Both the position numbers and the translations under genes were made by a program. Shown in pieces: positions 63,801-64,000 of a DNA stretch of 64,000 bases. The number at the start of each line of letters is the position of its first letter. Positions within the stretch are counted from its first letter, which is position 1. The notes under the pieces were generated by a model that worked only from the letters and a program-made list of their open reading frames with translations, was not told where the DNA came from and searched no databases. Source of the DNA: Alitta virens (lineage: Eukaryota; Annelida; Polychaeta; Phyllodocida; Nereididae); contig OW028581.1 in assembly GCA_932294295.1 (NCBI GenBank), forward strand, positions 11,295,026-11,359,025, read 5' to 3'.

Positions 63801-64000
63801 GTAAGTTTCAGTTACGTTCATTTCCATGTAACAAACTTTCATTATCTTTTACTTTTGATCGATTTGGAATGGAATAGAATATCGGTCAGAATGCAGTTAG
63901 GTGTAAACGGGGAGAAGGGAAACTTGAATACAAGAATCTCGAAGGCTTTTTCATGGATGATGGGTATGAGCTTATAAGTAGCTCCAGTCATAGATTAAGT
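63801..64000. other. Intronic tail of window
   Basis: No supported feature. Confidence 0.3.

Overview
This is nuclear DNA of an animal, very probably an invertebrate. It holds split genes with GT-AG introns, a SET-domain exon pair, PDZ exons that resemble the polarity protein Scribble, and many eukaryotic transposons: Ty3/gypsy, CR1/L2-like and RTE LINEs, Tc1, PIF/Harbinger, hAT-like, TTAA-type and TA-type MITEs, and a tRNA-derived SINE. The species cannot be named from the sequence alone. Transposons fill most of the window, and three of the insertions are nested.

Layout. 1-5577: partial copy of an unclassified repeat family (called URE here) with a repetitive ORF, a T-rich 2.4-kb stretch and a helix-hairpin-helix ORF. 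5578-8707: non-coding, with two MITEs. 8708-21564: a young Ty3/gypsy element (Gypsy-1) with 1034-bp LTRs, gag, pol and a broken errantivirus-like env. A 3.2-kb non-autonomous Harbinger interrupts its integrase. 21565-24100: AT-rich DNA with small inverted-repeat elements. 24128-28110: two phase-matched exons of a SET8/KMT5A-like domain, whose intron holds an eroded LINE, a hAT-type MITE and an RTE fragment. 28287-55259: exons of a Scribble-like gene (PDZ3 and PDZ4). The intron that splits PDZ3 contains a second, older gypsy element (Gypsy-2, minus strand, 31778-53287). Gypsy-2 contains URE copy 2, and that copy contains a Harbinger element carrying its own HARBI1-type transposase. 55263-60920: a Tc1 element (minus strand) split by a CR1/L2-like LINE whose 1037-codon ORF is intact. 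60921-64000: degenerate repeats, a SINE, and three small phase-compatible exons.

How the parts relate. The coding Harbinger at 38176 and the non-coding one at 13428 share terminal sequence, so a mobilising source and its passenger lie about 25 kb apart. LTR comparison by eye dates the two gypsy elements differently: 4 differences in 1034 bp for Gypsy-1, about 12 in 245 bp for Gypsy-2. Both host genes carry apparent frameshifts or stops in conserved exons. They are therefore decaying paralogues, or the assembly has base errors; the sequence alone cannot decide.

The most promising undescribed item is URE. It has two circularly permuted copies, an HhH ORF, an ORF with a four-fold repeated NS-x-x-P-type motif, and short palindromes at its edges.
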